From assembly GCA_015057425.1 (NCBI GenBank), contig SVEL01000003.1, forward strand, positions 124,001 to 188,000: 64,000 nucleotides of DNA, written 5' to 3'. The notes beneath the pieces are model-generated. The model worked only from the letters and a program-made list of their open reading frames with translations. It made no database searches and was not told the DNA's origin. Both the position numbers and the translations under genes were made by a program. Numbering within the stretch: the first letter of the stretch is position 1; each line of letters starts with the position of its first letter. Shown here in pieces: positions 25,181 to 33,825 of the stretch. This DNA is from Lachnospiraceae bacterium. GTDB taxonomy: Bacteria > Bacillota > Clostridia > Lachnospirales > Lachnospiraceae.

Positions 25181-27952
25181 ATGAGAATATTTGAAAGGAT
25201 TAAGCATGACGGAATAAATATGTCTATGGAATTTACCGTGTCAAAGAATAACCCGGGTGTTATTTCTTATGCCATTAAATATATGCTTGTCCTTTTTGGA
25301 ACAATTACATCGTTAAAGTGTTTTATAAATATGGTATCCCTGGATATAGACCAGATAGATATTACAGTTATTGCAGGCCTGGCAGTTTCAGTAGGCATGG
25401 TGTTGAAACTTATACCTAAGAAATGGATAAGGATGCTTGTAGGACTTGTGCTTGTCGGAATATATATATTTATGATCCAGGGGGCATCTGATTCAATCAG
25501 GGGACTGACAGACCTTATTGCAGGAATAGCGGAAGGTTGCTATCCTATACCTAAAAATGCAATGTATGTGCAGATTATCGGTGATAAAGCTGCAATAACA
25601 TCGTTTTTAAGGACATTAATTCTGCTTGTTACGGTATGCATTTATTTATCAGTTATGAACAGAGTAAATGTGGGAATGCTTATTGTATCCACATTCCCGC
25701 TGTATCTTATGGGATTTATACTTAACGGAAAAGTTGGTTTTGCATTTATAGAAATGGTGGCATTGTATGCCATTGGTTGTATCATTCACGTATCCGATTC
25801 CAAAGTGTTTAAAAAGGGAAAGAAAAAAATAGGTGTATATGAAAAGAACGGTACATCAAGGGTATGTGGGGAAATAGTTGCTGTGGCAGCAGTTGCATTC
25901 GTCATTTGCTATGTATGCTTTAGTATAATTATGCCGGAAAAGGCATATAGGAAAAATAACATAATAAAGCATATAAGAGAAGAAGTTGTAGAGTTTGCCA
26001 AGGAAAAGGCAGATGATATGGCAGATTTGATAAAAGGCGACAAGAAAAAAGAGGGCGTGACAGGGTTTAGTAAAGACAATGTTTTAGGCTCGGTTGATAT
26101 GATAAATCTTTCTAAGCAAACCCAGCTGGAGGTAATAATTGATGCAAATTTTAACGGACCGTTATATTTGAAAGGATGTACTTATGGTGCATATCTGAGC
26201 AGTTCTGAAGAAGACGGCGGGTTTAGCAAATGGAAAAAGGGAAGCCTCTTATCCGTAAAAATGATTAATTCCGTAGTAGGTAATGATTCATACGAAAAGT
26301 TAGGAAGGTTCCAGTATGATGCACTGGTTAATGCTAAGTTAAAGAATAGAGATAAAGTATCTTTGGGAATAGTACTTATAAGTAACAGCAGTTTTGAAGA
26401 AGAAGTGTTCTTCCAACCGCTGTTTATCGGAACAGATGCAAAGATGGACGAAACTATAAAGATATCAGAGGAAGCAGACCTTAGTACCGGAAAATATCAT
26501 ATGAATTATGCTACCTATAATCCGATGTATGAAGATGTGAATTTTTCCATGGAGGAGCTTAAACAGATAGGAGAGAATTATCTTGCAACCGTACGGGGAA
26601 GTGAGTATGAGGAAGTTATAGATGCGTATAATAAGAGCGTACTTAAGGAATATGATGATTATCTTGAAAGCGTCAGGGATATGATATTGTCAGATCCCAA
26701 AATATCAAAAGTTGTATTAGATAATATTGAAGAAGTGGAAGGTATTGATTTGGATAAGCTTCATCCTGAAAATGAAGAAGCGCTTGTGTACAGAAGTGAT
26801 GTGGATTTATCCGATTATATTACACTTGACCAGTGTTTAGATTATGTGCAGTATTATTTAAGTGATTATACCTATACATTAACTCCCGGAAGTACACCGG
26901 CCGAAGAGGATTTTGTGGAGTATTTCCTTTTTACCAATAAACAGGGGTACTGTGAACATTTTGCGTCGGCAGCAGTTCATATGATACGTGCAATGGGATA
27001 CCGTGCCAGATATGCAAGCGGATATATGGTTGATACACGAAGTCCCGCTATCGCAAACGGTATGAACAGCATAACAAACGGCAACGGAGAAAATTATGAA
27101 TTAAAGATAAATGGCTCAGCGGCCCATGCCTGGGTAGAAGTATATGTAGAAAATTTTGGATGGGTTGTATTTGAACCGACTCCATCCTCATCAGCAGAAG
27201 ATAATAACGGTGGAATAAACGGAATAGAAAATTCAAACAGTGATTTGAAAAATCCGCAAGGTGAGAAGCTTGAGGAGTTCTTTGAAGATATTATGAACGG
27301 TGTCGGCGACGGAGACAACTTAGAGGATATACTGGAGGATGTTTTGAACAGTGATAAGCAGCCTGAGGTTGACGATGACCGCAATCCGACAGATAATAAT
27401 CAAAATACGGATAAAGAAAAACCGAAAAATAAGAAGACGGAGAATATATTTAGTAAGTTAGAACCAGGTCAAAGGGTAAGTCTGGTATTTATCCTGTTTG
27501 GTGTAATGCTGCTGTTTGCACTTCTCATACTGGATATCCGCCGCAGATATATAATTAAAAAGTATGATAAGATGCTTGCTTCAGATGATGCTTCTGTAGT
27601 GTATAAAGCATTGTGCAGTATGGTTAAAAAGGTAATATCGGCAACGGGCACAAAAGCATTACATTATAACAGCCGTGAAGAAAATGCAAATCTTCTTTAT
27701 GACAGGGTGTTTGCCATAATCAATGCAAAGACCAAGACATATGTCGAGGTTAAAGTTTCAAGAGAACAATACAAGTATGTTTTAGACATATTTGATGAAG
27801 GAATATATAACAGAAAGCTGCCGGATATGGAGAATATCCGTAAAGCAATTATATACCTTTCAGGTACCAATATAATGCTTTGCAAAAAGACAGGTATGTT
27901 TTATGAATTCTATGTTAAATATATCAAATGCTTGTATTTAAAAATAAAATAG
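25181..27952 (+). CDS. Membrane-bound transglutaminase-like protein (TgpA-type)
   Basis: The 923-residue product has several N-terminal membrane helices (residues about 30-260), a large outer domain, and a transglutaminase core. The core carries the Cys in GYCEHFASAAVHMIRAMG (Cys at about 588), the His in HAWVEVY (about 649) and the Asp/Glu-side region WVVFEPTPSS (about 662-671). An acidic linker, a last membrane helix (about 765-790) and a cytoplasmic tail follow. This matches TgpA/DUF3488-transglutaminase proteins that accompany MoxR and DUF58. All three catalytic positions appear intact, so it may be an active cysteine peptidase or transpeptidase outside the cell. The fba promoter overlaps its last codons. 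Confidence 0.92.
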   Translation: MRIFERIKHDGINMSMEFTVSKNNPGVISYAIKYMLVLFGTITSLKCFINMVSLDIDQIDITVIAGLAVSVGMVLKLIPKKWIRMLVGLVLVGIYIFMIQGASDSIRGLTDLIAGIAEGCYPIPKNAMYVQIIGDKAAITSFLRTLILLVTVCIYLSVMNRVNVGMLIVSTFPLYLMGFILNGKVGFAFIEMVALYAIGCIIHVSDSKVFKKGKKKIGVYEKNGTSRVCGEIVAVAAVAFVICYVCFSIIMPEKAYRKNNIIKHIREEVVEFAKEKADDMADLIKGDKKKEGVTGFSKDNVLGSVDMINLSKQTQLEVIIDANFNGPLYLKGCTYGAYLSSSEEDGGFSKWKKGSLLSVKMINSVVGNDSYEKLGRFQYDALVNAKLKNRDKVSLGIVLISNSSFEEEVFFQPLFIGTDAKMDETIKISEEADLSTGKYHMNYATYNPMYEDVNFSMEELKQIGENYLATVRGSEYEEVIDAYNKSVLKEYDDYLESVRDMILSDPKISKVVLDNIEEVEGIDLDKLHPENEEALVYRSDVDLSDYITLDQCLDYVQYYLSDYTYTLTPGSTPAEEDFVEYFLFTNKQGYCEHFASAAVHMIRAMGYRARYASGYMVDTRSPAIANGMNSITNGNGENYELKINGSAAHAWVEVYVENFGWVVFEPTPSSSAEDNNGGINGIENSNSDLKNPQGEKLEEFFEDIMNGVGDGDNLEDILEDVLNSDKQPEVDDDRNPTDNNQNTDKEKPKNKKTENIFSKLEPGQRVSLVFILFGVMLLFALLILDIRRRYIIKKYDKMLASDDASVVYKALCSMVKKVISATGTKALHYNSREENANLLYDRVFAIINAKTKTYVEVKVSREQYKYVLDIFDEGIYNRKLPDMENIRKAIIYLSGTNIMLCKKTGMFYEFYVKYIKCLYLKIK

Positions 27953-27984
27953 GTTATAATGATGAACAAATAAACCTTAAGGTT
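27932..27984 (+). promoter_or_regulatory. Promoter of fba with a palindrome at the likely start of transcription
   Basis: TTGTAT (27932-27937) is separated by 17 bases from TATAAT (27955-27960), inside and just after the end of the transglutaminase gene. Thirteen bases after the -10 box lies AACCTTAAGGTT (27973-27984), a perfect 12-base palindrome that could be an operator or a short leader stem. The promoter is clear; the operator role is inferred. Confidence 0.7.
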
Positions 27985-28000
27985 GAATGGAGGAAGAAAG

Positions 28001-28867
28001 ATGTTAGTATCAGCAAAAGAAATGTTGCAAAAAGCAAAAGCAGGAAAGTATGCAGTTGGTCAGTTTAATATTAACAACCTTGAATGGACAAAGGCTATAC
28101 TTTTAACAGCAGAAGAACTTAAATCACCTGTTATTTTAGGTGTTTCAGAAGGTGCAGGAAAATATATGACAGGTTACAAGACTGTATCAGCTATGGTTAA
28201 GGCTATGATTGAAGAACTTAACATTACTGTACCTGTAGCACTTCATCTTGATCACGGCAGCTATGACGGATGTATGAAGTGTATCGAAGCAGGATTTTCA
28301 TCAATTATGTTTGATGGCTCACACTATCCAATCGATGAAAATATTGCTAAGACAAAAGAACTTGTTAAGATTGTAGAAGAAAAGGGAATGTCACTTGAAG
28401 CTGAAGTTGGTTCTATCGGTGGTGAAGAAGACGGCGTAGTAGGTAAGGGTGAATGTGCAGATCCTAACGAATGTAAGATGATTGCAGACCTTGGTGTAAC
28501 AATGCTTGCAGCAGGTATTGGTAACATTCATGGTAAGTATCCTGAAAATTGGGAAGGCTTAAGCTTCGAAACTCTTGAAGCAATTAGCAAACTTACAGGA
28601 GATATGCCACTTGTACTTCACGGTGGTACAGGTATTCCTGAAGATATGATTAAGAAAGCTATTTCACTTGGCGTTGCTAAGATTAATGTTAACACAGAAT
28701 GTCAGCTTTCATTTGCAGCTGCAACAAGAGAATATGTTGAAGCAGGCAAAGACCTTCAGGGTAAGGGATTTGACCCAAGAAAGCTTTTAGCACCTGGTAC
28801 AGAAGCAATCAAAGCAACTGTTAAGGAAAAAATGGAATTATTTGGTTCTATCGGCAAGGCAGAATAA
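28001..28867 (+). CDS. fba: Class II fructose-1,6-bisphosphate aldolase
   Basis: The 288-residue product cleaves fructose 1,6-bisphosphate to two triose phosphates in glycolysis and works in reverse in gluconeogenesis. The class II (metal-dependent) family is shown by VGQFNINNLEW, the zinc-site HLDHGS near residues 81-86, SIMFDGSHYP, EAEVGSIGGEEDG, VLHGGTGIP and KINVNTECQ. ATG 28001 follows GGAGGAAGAAAG; the frame upstream of it is leader. Its codon use is more biased than that of its neighbours, as expected for a highly expressed gene. It has its own promoter and a downstream hairpin, so it is probably a single transcription unit. Confidence 0.97.
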   Translation: MLVSAKEMLQKAKAGKYAVGQFNINNLEWTKAILLTAEELKSPVILGVSEGAGKYMTGYKTVSAMVKAMIEELNITVPVALHLDHGSYDGCMKCIEAGFSSIMFDGSHYPIDENIAKTKELVKIVEEKGMSLEAEVGSIGGEEDGVVGKGECADPNECKMIADLGVTMLAAGIGNIHGKYPENWEGLSFETLEAISKLTGDMPLVLHGGTGIPEDMIKKAISLGVAKINVNTECQLSFAAATREYVEAGKDLQGKGFDPRKLLAPGTEAIKATVKEKMELFGSIGKAE

Positions 28868-28893
28868 GATTATAAATATTTTAAAGCATGTAA

Positions 28894-28933
28894 AAGGAAT
28901 CGGTCTGAAAAGATATTTTCAGGCTGATTCCTT
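28894..28933 (+). terminator. Long hairpin after fba
   Basis: AAGGAATC (28894-28901) pairs perfectly with GATTCCTT (28926-28933), and the inside can continue with CTGAAAA/TTTTCAG. The stem is long, but it is not followed by a T run. It may end or protect the fba transcript. Confidence 0.55.
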
Positions 28934-28984
28934 GTGATGCCTTATGCGATATGTTAACAATCATACAATTTGGAGCAATGTTTT

Positions 28985-30277
28985 ATGAATAAGAAAAGAA
29001 AAAAACGCAAATATAAACTTACACCTATAGGTAAGTTAGTAGTATTTGGGTTTCCTGTTTTGTTAATTGCCGGTTTAGCCGTTGTCCTTTTTACAATTGC
29101 AAATGCGGAAAAAGTCAATAAGAAAGTAGAAATAGAGGCCGGAGCAGCATTTCCGCCTATAGAAAGTTTCCTGATTAATCCTGAAAAAGGCGGAAGCTTT
29201 GTAACCAATATATCTACAATTGATTTAAAAAAGCCGGGTCATTACAGGATTACCATTAAAGTGGGAAAAAAAGAGTACGAAAGTACTTTAGTTATAGAGG
29301 ATACAATTAAACCGGTGGTTACGACCAGATCACTTACTTTGTGGAACGGACAGGAAGTAAAACCGGAAGACTTTGTGGAAAGTATAGATGATGTAACGAG
29401 AACTTTGGTTACATTTGTTACAAAACCTGATTATGGTAAGGTTGGAGAAGAACAGACCATTACACTTAAAGTTACTGACGAAGGCGGTAATGAAACATTA
29501 GCTAATGCGACGGTTATTACTGATACTGATTTTAGTGCGCCTGTTATGATAGGTGTTGCCGATAAGGCTGTTTACACAGGTCAGACAGTTTCCTACAAGA
29601 AAAATGTTACATTGTTAGATGATAAGGATGAAAATCCTGTACTTACCATCGATAACAGTGCCGTTGATTTGGATGTTCCGGGTGAATATGAAGTAATATA
29701 CACAGTTACTGATGCCGCAGGCAATTCAACATCCCAGACTGTTATATTTACTGTGCTTAAAGATGACGGAAACGGTATAGATGAAGATACGGTTGACGCT
29801 CTCGCAGATAAAGTTCTTGGTGAAATTATCAGAGATGATATGAGCGAGCTGGAAAAAGCAAAAGCAATATATGATTGGGTAAAAGACAATGTTACTTATA
29901 AGCAGTCGGATGAAAAAATTGATTGGGTTAAGGCAGCATATATTGCATTTACCAAGAAGACAGGTGATTGTTATATGTTCTTTTCTGTAACTCAGGAGCT
30001 TCTTACGAGAGCGGGAATTCAGAATATGAAGGTGGAAAGAGATACAGATGCCATAAAGACAAGACATTACTGGAATCTTGTAAATGTTGGAACGGGCTGG
30101 TATCACCTTGACACATGTCCGCATATAAGAGGTGCCAAGTTTGAGTCATTTATGAAGACAGATGCAGAACTTGAAGCATATACCAATAAGTTCCCGGATA
30201 ATAAAGAAATTTACTATTATTATACATTTGATAAGAGTAAGTATCCTGACAGAGCAGAGACCATAATAGAAGAGTAA
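28985..30277 (+). CDS. Secreted, membrane-anchored transglutaminase-like protein with Ig-like domains
   Basis: The 430-residue product has a basic start, one membrane helix (residues about 17-38), two or three beta-sandwich repeats of bacterial Ig type (residues about 45-260, with YRITIKVGKKEYESTL, YTVTDAAGNSTSQTV), and a transglutaminase-like core. The core has the Cys in GDCYMFFSVTQELL (about 328), the His in RHYWNLVNVG (about 360) and an Asp in WYHLDTCP (about 375), so the triad looks complete. ATG 28985 follows TTGGAGC; the in-frame TTG within that site is not the start. It is 13 bases ahead of the Dlt-like cassette and probably cotranscribed with it. The substrate is unknown. Confidence 0.88.
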   Translation: MNKKRKKRKYKLTPIGKLVVFGFPVLLIAGLAVVLFTIANAEKVNKKVEIEAGAAFPPIESFLINPEKGGSFVTNISTIDLKKPGHYRITIKVGKKEYESTLVIEDTIKPVVTTRSLTLWNGQEVKPEDFVESIDDVTRTLVTFVTKPDYGKVGEEQTITLKVTDEGGNETLANATVITDTDFSAPVMIGVADKAVYTGQTVSYKKNVTLLDDKDENPVLTIDNSAVDLDVPGEYEVIYTVTDAAGNSTSQTVIFTVLKDDGNGIDEDTVDALADKVLGEIIRDDMSELEKAKAIYDWVKDNVTYKQSDEKIDWVKAAYIAFTKKTGDCYMFFSVTQELLTRAGIQNMKVERDTDAIKTRHYWNLVNVGTGWYHLDTCPHIRGAKFESFMKTDAELEAYTNKFPDNKEIYYYYTFDKSKYPDRAETIIEE

Positions 30278-30290
30278 AGAGGTAAGAATA

Positions 30291-31796
30291 ATGCAGAATA
30301 ATGTACTTGAATACTTAGAAAATACAGTGACAAGAGTGCCTGATAAGCTGGCATTTGCCAATGAAAATACAGGTGTAACCTTTAAGGAGGTATATGACAA
30401 TGCAAGAGCAATAGGAACATACCTTCATAAGAACGGTCATTATAAAGAACCGGTTGTTGTATTTATGGAAAAGCATCCTAATGCAATCGTAGCATTTTTT
30501 GGAACTATATATGGTGGCAATTATTATGTTCCTATTGATGAGGAAATGCCAAAACACAGAATAGAGCTTATATTTAAGTCTCTCAATCCGAAGGCGGTTA
30601 TCTGTGATGAGAAGACAAAGGAAATCATAAAGGAATTTAACTATGAGAACAGTGTATATCTTTATGATGATATTATTAAGACGGATATAGATGAGGAAGT
30701 TATCACATACGTCAGAAAGAAACAGATTGATACGGACCCTATTTATATAGTATTTACATCAGGTTCAACAGGAGTTCCGAAGGGTGTAGTTGCCTGCCAC
30801 AGATCAGTGCTTGATTATATCGAAACGCTTTCTGCTACATTGGAATTTAATGAAGACACGGTGTTCGGTAACCAGACTCCGTTATACTTTGATGCATGCC
30901 TTAAGGAGCTTTACCCTACACTTAAGTTTGGTGCAACTACTTATATTGTGCCAAAGAGCCTGTTTATGTTCCCGCTTAAGCTTGTTGACTTCCTCAATGA
31001 GAAGAAGATTAATACAGTTTGCTGGGTAGTATCGGCGCTTACTATGATTTCGGGCTTCGGTGTACTTGATAAAAATGTTCCGCAGTATTTAAGAACAATT
31101 GCATTTGGTAGTGAAGTATTTCCGATTAAGCAGTTTAATATGTGGAGAAAGGCATTGCCGGAAGCAAAGTTTACAAACCTTTACGGACCAACAGAGACAA
31201 CAGGTATGTGCTGTTATTATAAGGTTGACAGGGAGTTTGAGCTTGATGAGGTTATTCCTATCGGACAGCCTTTTAAGAATACAGAGATTCTTCTTATTGA
31301 TGATAATAATAAAGAAGCAGCTTTTGGTGAGCCCGGTGAAATATGCGTAAGAGGTACATCACTTACTCTTGGTTATTATAAGAACTTTGAAAAAACCAAT
31401 GAAGTATTTGTACAGAATCCGCTTAATGATTTATATCCTGAACTTATTTACAGAACAGGAGATATGGGTAAATACAATGAAAGAGGCGAGCTTGTATTTA
31501 TTTCAAGAAAAGATTATCAGATTAAGCACATGGGTCACAGAATCGAACTTGGAGAAATTGAAGTTATAGTAAATATGCTTCCTGAGATTCAGAGTGCATG
31601 CTGTGTATTCGATGATGTTAAGAAGAAGATAGTTCTTTATTATGTAGGTGATATCTCAGCAGGAGACGTAATCAAGTACGTTAAAGAAAAACTTCCGAGA
31701 TATATGGTGCCAAATGTAACTGAAAAATTAGATATGATGCCACTTACACCAAATGGTAAAATAAACAGAAACCATTTAAAAGAATTGTTGAAATAA
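30291..31796 (+). CDS. DltA-like AMP-forming ligase (carrier-protein-loading adenylation enzyme)
   Basis: The 501-residue product is a stand-alone adenylation enzyme close to D-alanine:carrier ligase DltA in size and order. It has the P-loop FTSGSTGVPKG (about residues 153-163), the YGPTET motif (about 297-302), the YRTGDMG hinge region and the C-terminal catalytic Lys in NGKINR (about 487-492). It would activate an amino or other acid as the adenylate and pass it to the carrier protein encoded next. The acid need not be D-alanine; the pocket residues cannot be judged by eye. It is the first gene of a set with carrier protein, MBOAT and SGNH-like genes, the same logic as dltABCD but in the order A, C, B, D. 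Confidence 0.88.
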   Translation: MQNNVLEYLENTVTRVPDKLAFANENTGVTFKEVYDNARAIGTYLHKNGHYKEPVVVFMEKHPNAIVAFFGTIYGGNYYVPIDEEMPKHRIELIFKSLNPKAVICDEKTKEIIKEFNYENSVYLYDDIIKTDIDEEVITYVRKKQIDTDPIYIVFTSGSTGVPKGVVACHRSVLDYIETLSATLEFNEDTVFGNQTPLYFDACLKELYPTLKFGATTYIVPKSLFMFPLKLVDFLNEKKINTVCWVVSALTMISGFGVLDKNVPQYLRTIAFGSEVFPIKQFNMWRKALPEAKFTNLYGPTETTGMCCYYKVDREFELDEVIPIGQPFKNTEILLIDDNNKEAAFGEPGEICVRGTSLTLGYYKNFEKTNEVFVQNPLNDLYPELIYRTGDMGKYNERGELVFISRKDYQIKHMGHRIELGEIEVIVNMLPEIQSACCVFDDVKKKIVLYYVGDISAGDVIKYVKEKLPRYMVPNVTEKLDMMPLTPNGKINRNHLKELLK

Positions 31797-31887
31797 AATA
31801 ATTTATATAGTATGATATGGAAAGCTAAAAAAGAAGAAAATGGCTTTGAGCGATTATCGGAAAGATACGCTTAGGAATGGAGGAAAT

Positions 31888-32112
31888 ATGGAACAGTTAT
31901 TAGAAATACTTAACTCACTTCACCCGGATGTGGATTTTGAAACACATGACAGCTTAATTGATGACAAGGTTCTTGATTCATTTGATATTGTTACACTTAT
32001 CTCAGAAATCAATAACGAATTTGACGTTGCTATCCCTGCTGAGGAAATTATTCCTGAAAACTTCAATTCAGCAGAAGCATTATATGAGCTTATAGAGAGA
32101 CTTGAGGACTAG
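31888..32112 (+). CDS. DltC-like acyl carrier protein
   Basis: The 74-residue acidic product is a carrier protein. Ser31 in VLDSFDIVTLI is the expected site for the phosphopantetheine arm (DSx motif), flanked by the usual helices. ATG 31888 follows GGAGGAAAT; an upstream in-frame ATG at 31840 has no ribosome site and would add unrelated residues. It would carry the acid activated by the preceding ligase to the MBOAT protein. The leader just upstream closely resembles that of the pilin gene at 2986. Confidence 0.9.
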   Translation: MEQLLEILNSLHPDVDFETHDSLIDDKVLDSFDIVTLISEINNEFDVAIPAEEIIPENFNSAEALYELIERLED

Positions 32113-32113
32113 T

Positions 32114-32172
32114 CTAAATAGAAATTTGACAATTTCTATTTAGTGCAATTTGCATTACTACTGCAAATTGCA
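32114..32172 (+). repeat. Two perfect hairpins in tandem between the carrier-protein and MBOAT genes
   Basis: CTAAATAGAAAT (32114-32125) pairs with ATTTCTATTTAG (32132-32143) around a six-base loop, giving 12 perfect pairs. Immediately after, TGCAATTTGCA (32144-32154) pairs with TGCAAATTGCA (32162-32172) around a seven-base loop, giving 11 perfect pairs. No T run follows either. The second ends two bases before the GGGAGG ribosome site of the MBOAT gene. Protection or processing of the mRNA is the likely role, which is inference. Confidence 0.75.
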
Positions 32173-32187
32173 GGGAGGAAAATTATA

Positions 32188-33765
32188 ATGTCATTTACAT
32201 CATATGAGTTTATAGCTTTTATGTTGTTAGTGATGATTTTGTATTATGTATTGCCTAAGAAATGTCAGTGGCCGCTGTTGTTGGTGGCCAGCTACATTTT
32301 TTACGCTGCAGCAAGTCCGTATTACCTTATATTTATAGCAGCAACTACTGTTTCTACATATTTGGTAAGCTTGCCTTTGTCATCATTACACAAGACACAG
32401 AAGTTATATTTAAAAGAGAATAAGGCCAATATGTCTAAGGAAGAAAAGAAGGCATATAAGGCATCCATAAAGAAGAAACAGTGGAGATGGCTTTTACTGT
32501 GCCTCTTTTTTAATTTTGGAATATTGGGAGTGCTTAAGTACACGAACTTTGCCATTGCCAATGTTAATGGCATTTTTAATACTTCCTTTGCATTTCAGAA
32601 TATTATCCTTCCTATGGGTATATCATTTTATACATTCCAGACTATGGGATATATTATTGATGTTTACCGAGGACAGGTTGAAGCAGAAAAAAATCCGTTT
32701 AAGTTAGCACTTTTTGTTTCGTTCTTCCCACAGCTTGTACAGGGTCCTATCAGTAGATTTTCACAGCTTGCACCAACTCTTTTTGCTGAGAAAAAGTATG
32801 ACCACAAAACTGTAAGCTTTGGTCTTCAGAGAATTCTTTGGGGATATTTTAAGAAGGTTATTATTGCGGACAGATTGCTTGTTGCAGTTCAGGAAATTAT
32901 TAGTCAGCCAAATGAATATACAGGTATATTTGTAGTGGTTGGTATGGTTTTCTACGCAGCAGAATTGTATGCTGACTTTACAGGTGGTATAGATATTACT
33001 ATCGGTATTGCGGAAGTTATGGGTATCAAAATGCCTGAAAACTTCGAAAGACCGTACTTCTCAAAGAACATTGCCGAATATTGGAGAAGATGGCATATTA
33101 CTATGGGTACATGGTTTAAGGATTATATTTTCTATCCTATATCAGTATGCCAGCCTATGCTTAAGTTTTCTACAAAGTGCAGAAAAGTATTTGGCGATAA
33201 CATTGGTAAGAGAATTCCGGTATACGTTTCAACTATCTTTGTATGGTTTGTAACCGGTGTATGGCATGGTGCCAGCTGGAACTTCATTATGTGGGGTACA
33301 TTTAATGGTATTATTATCATGATTTCGCAGGAATTAGAGCCGGTTTATGCATGGTTCCACAGTAAGTTTAATGTTGATAAAAAGTTATGGTTTAATGTAT
33401 TTAGAATCGTAAGAACATTTTTCTTAATGTGTTCACTTAGAATTTTTGACTGTTACAGAGATGTACTTACTGCATTTAAGATGTTTGGCTCAATATTTAC
33501 AGATTGGAATCTTCCGGAATTGTTTAACGGTTCATTGATGAACTTAGGACTTACTATGGGAGATTATGTTGTACTTATAGTAGCCATAACTATTCTTTTT
33601 ATAGCAAGTTTACTTGGAAGACACGAGCTTGTAAGAGAAAAGCTTGCAAGAAAGAATATAGCTGTAAGATATTTGGCATATGTAGCTATAATTGTTGCAA
33701 TATTAGTATTTGGAGCGTATGGACCGGATTTTGACCCGGCAGCATTTATATACGGTCAGTTCTAA
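32188..33765 (+). CDS. MBOAT-family membrane acyltransferase (DltB/AlgI-like)
   Basis: The 525-residue product has about ten to twelve membrane segments and the MBOAT pattern. Signatures include YYVLPKK near the start, LPMGISFYTFQTMGYIID, FFPQLVQGPISRFSQL, YFSKNIAEYWRRWHITMG, and the catalytic-His region TGVWHGASWNFIMWG near residues 350-370. Such proteins take an acyl or aminoacyl group from a carrier or CoA and hand it to a surface polymer. ATG 32188 follows GGGAGGAAAA and matches the usual N-terminus. It is flanked by the carrier-protein and SGNH-like genes, as in Dlt systems and in alginate-type acetylation systems. Confidence 0.93.
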   Translation: MSFTSYEFIAFMLLVMILYYVLPKKCQWPLLLVASYIFYAAASPYYLIFIAATTVSTYLVSLPLSSLHKTQKLYLKENKANMSKEEKKAYKASIKKKQWRWLLLCLFFNFGILGVLKYTNFAIANVNGIFNTSFAFQNIILPMGISFYTFQTMGYIIDVYRGQVEAEKNPFKLALFVSFFPQLVQGPISRFSQLAPTLFAEKKYDHKTVSFGLQRILWGYFKKVIIADRLLVAVQEIISQPNEYTGIFVVVGMVFYAAELYADFTGGIDITIGIAEVMGIKMPENFERPYFSKNIAEYWRRWHITMGTWFKDYIFYPISVCQPMLKFSTKCRKVFGDNIGKRIPVYVSTIFVWFVTGVWHGASWNFIMWGTFNGIIIMISQELEPVYAWFHSKFNVDKKLWFNVFRIVRTFFLMCSLRIFDCYRDVLTAFKMFGSIFTDWNLPELFNGSLMNLGLTMGDYVVLIVAITILFIASLLGRHELVREKLARKNIAVRYLAYVAIIVAILVFGAYGPDFDPAAFIYGQF

Positions 33766-33781
33766 TTAGAAAGTAAATACG

Positions 33782-33798
33782 CGTCTGCATCGCAGACG
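33782..33798 (+). repeat. Perfect hairpin between the MBOAT and SGNH-like genes
   Basis: CGTCTGC (33782-33788) and GCAGACG (33792-33798) form seven perfect, GC-rich pairs around ATC. The 60-base gap holds no gene. There is no T run. Confidence 0.65.
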
Positions 33799-33825
33799 AT
33801 ACAATAAATGAAAGGGAATTGTCCC

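Noticed and set aside
32126..32161. TTGACA in the loop of the first hairpin as a -35 box
   Set aside because: No acceptable -10 box lies 16-18 bases downstream, and the region is inside a tight operon.
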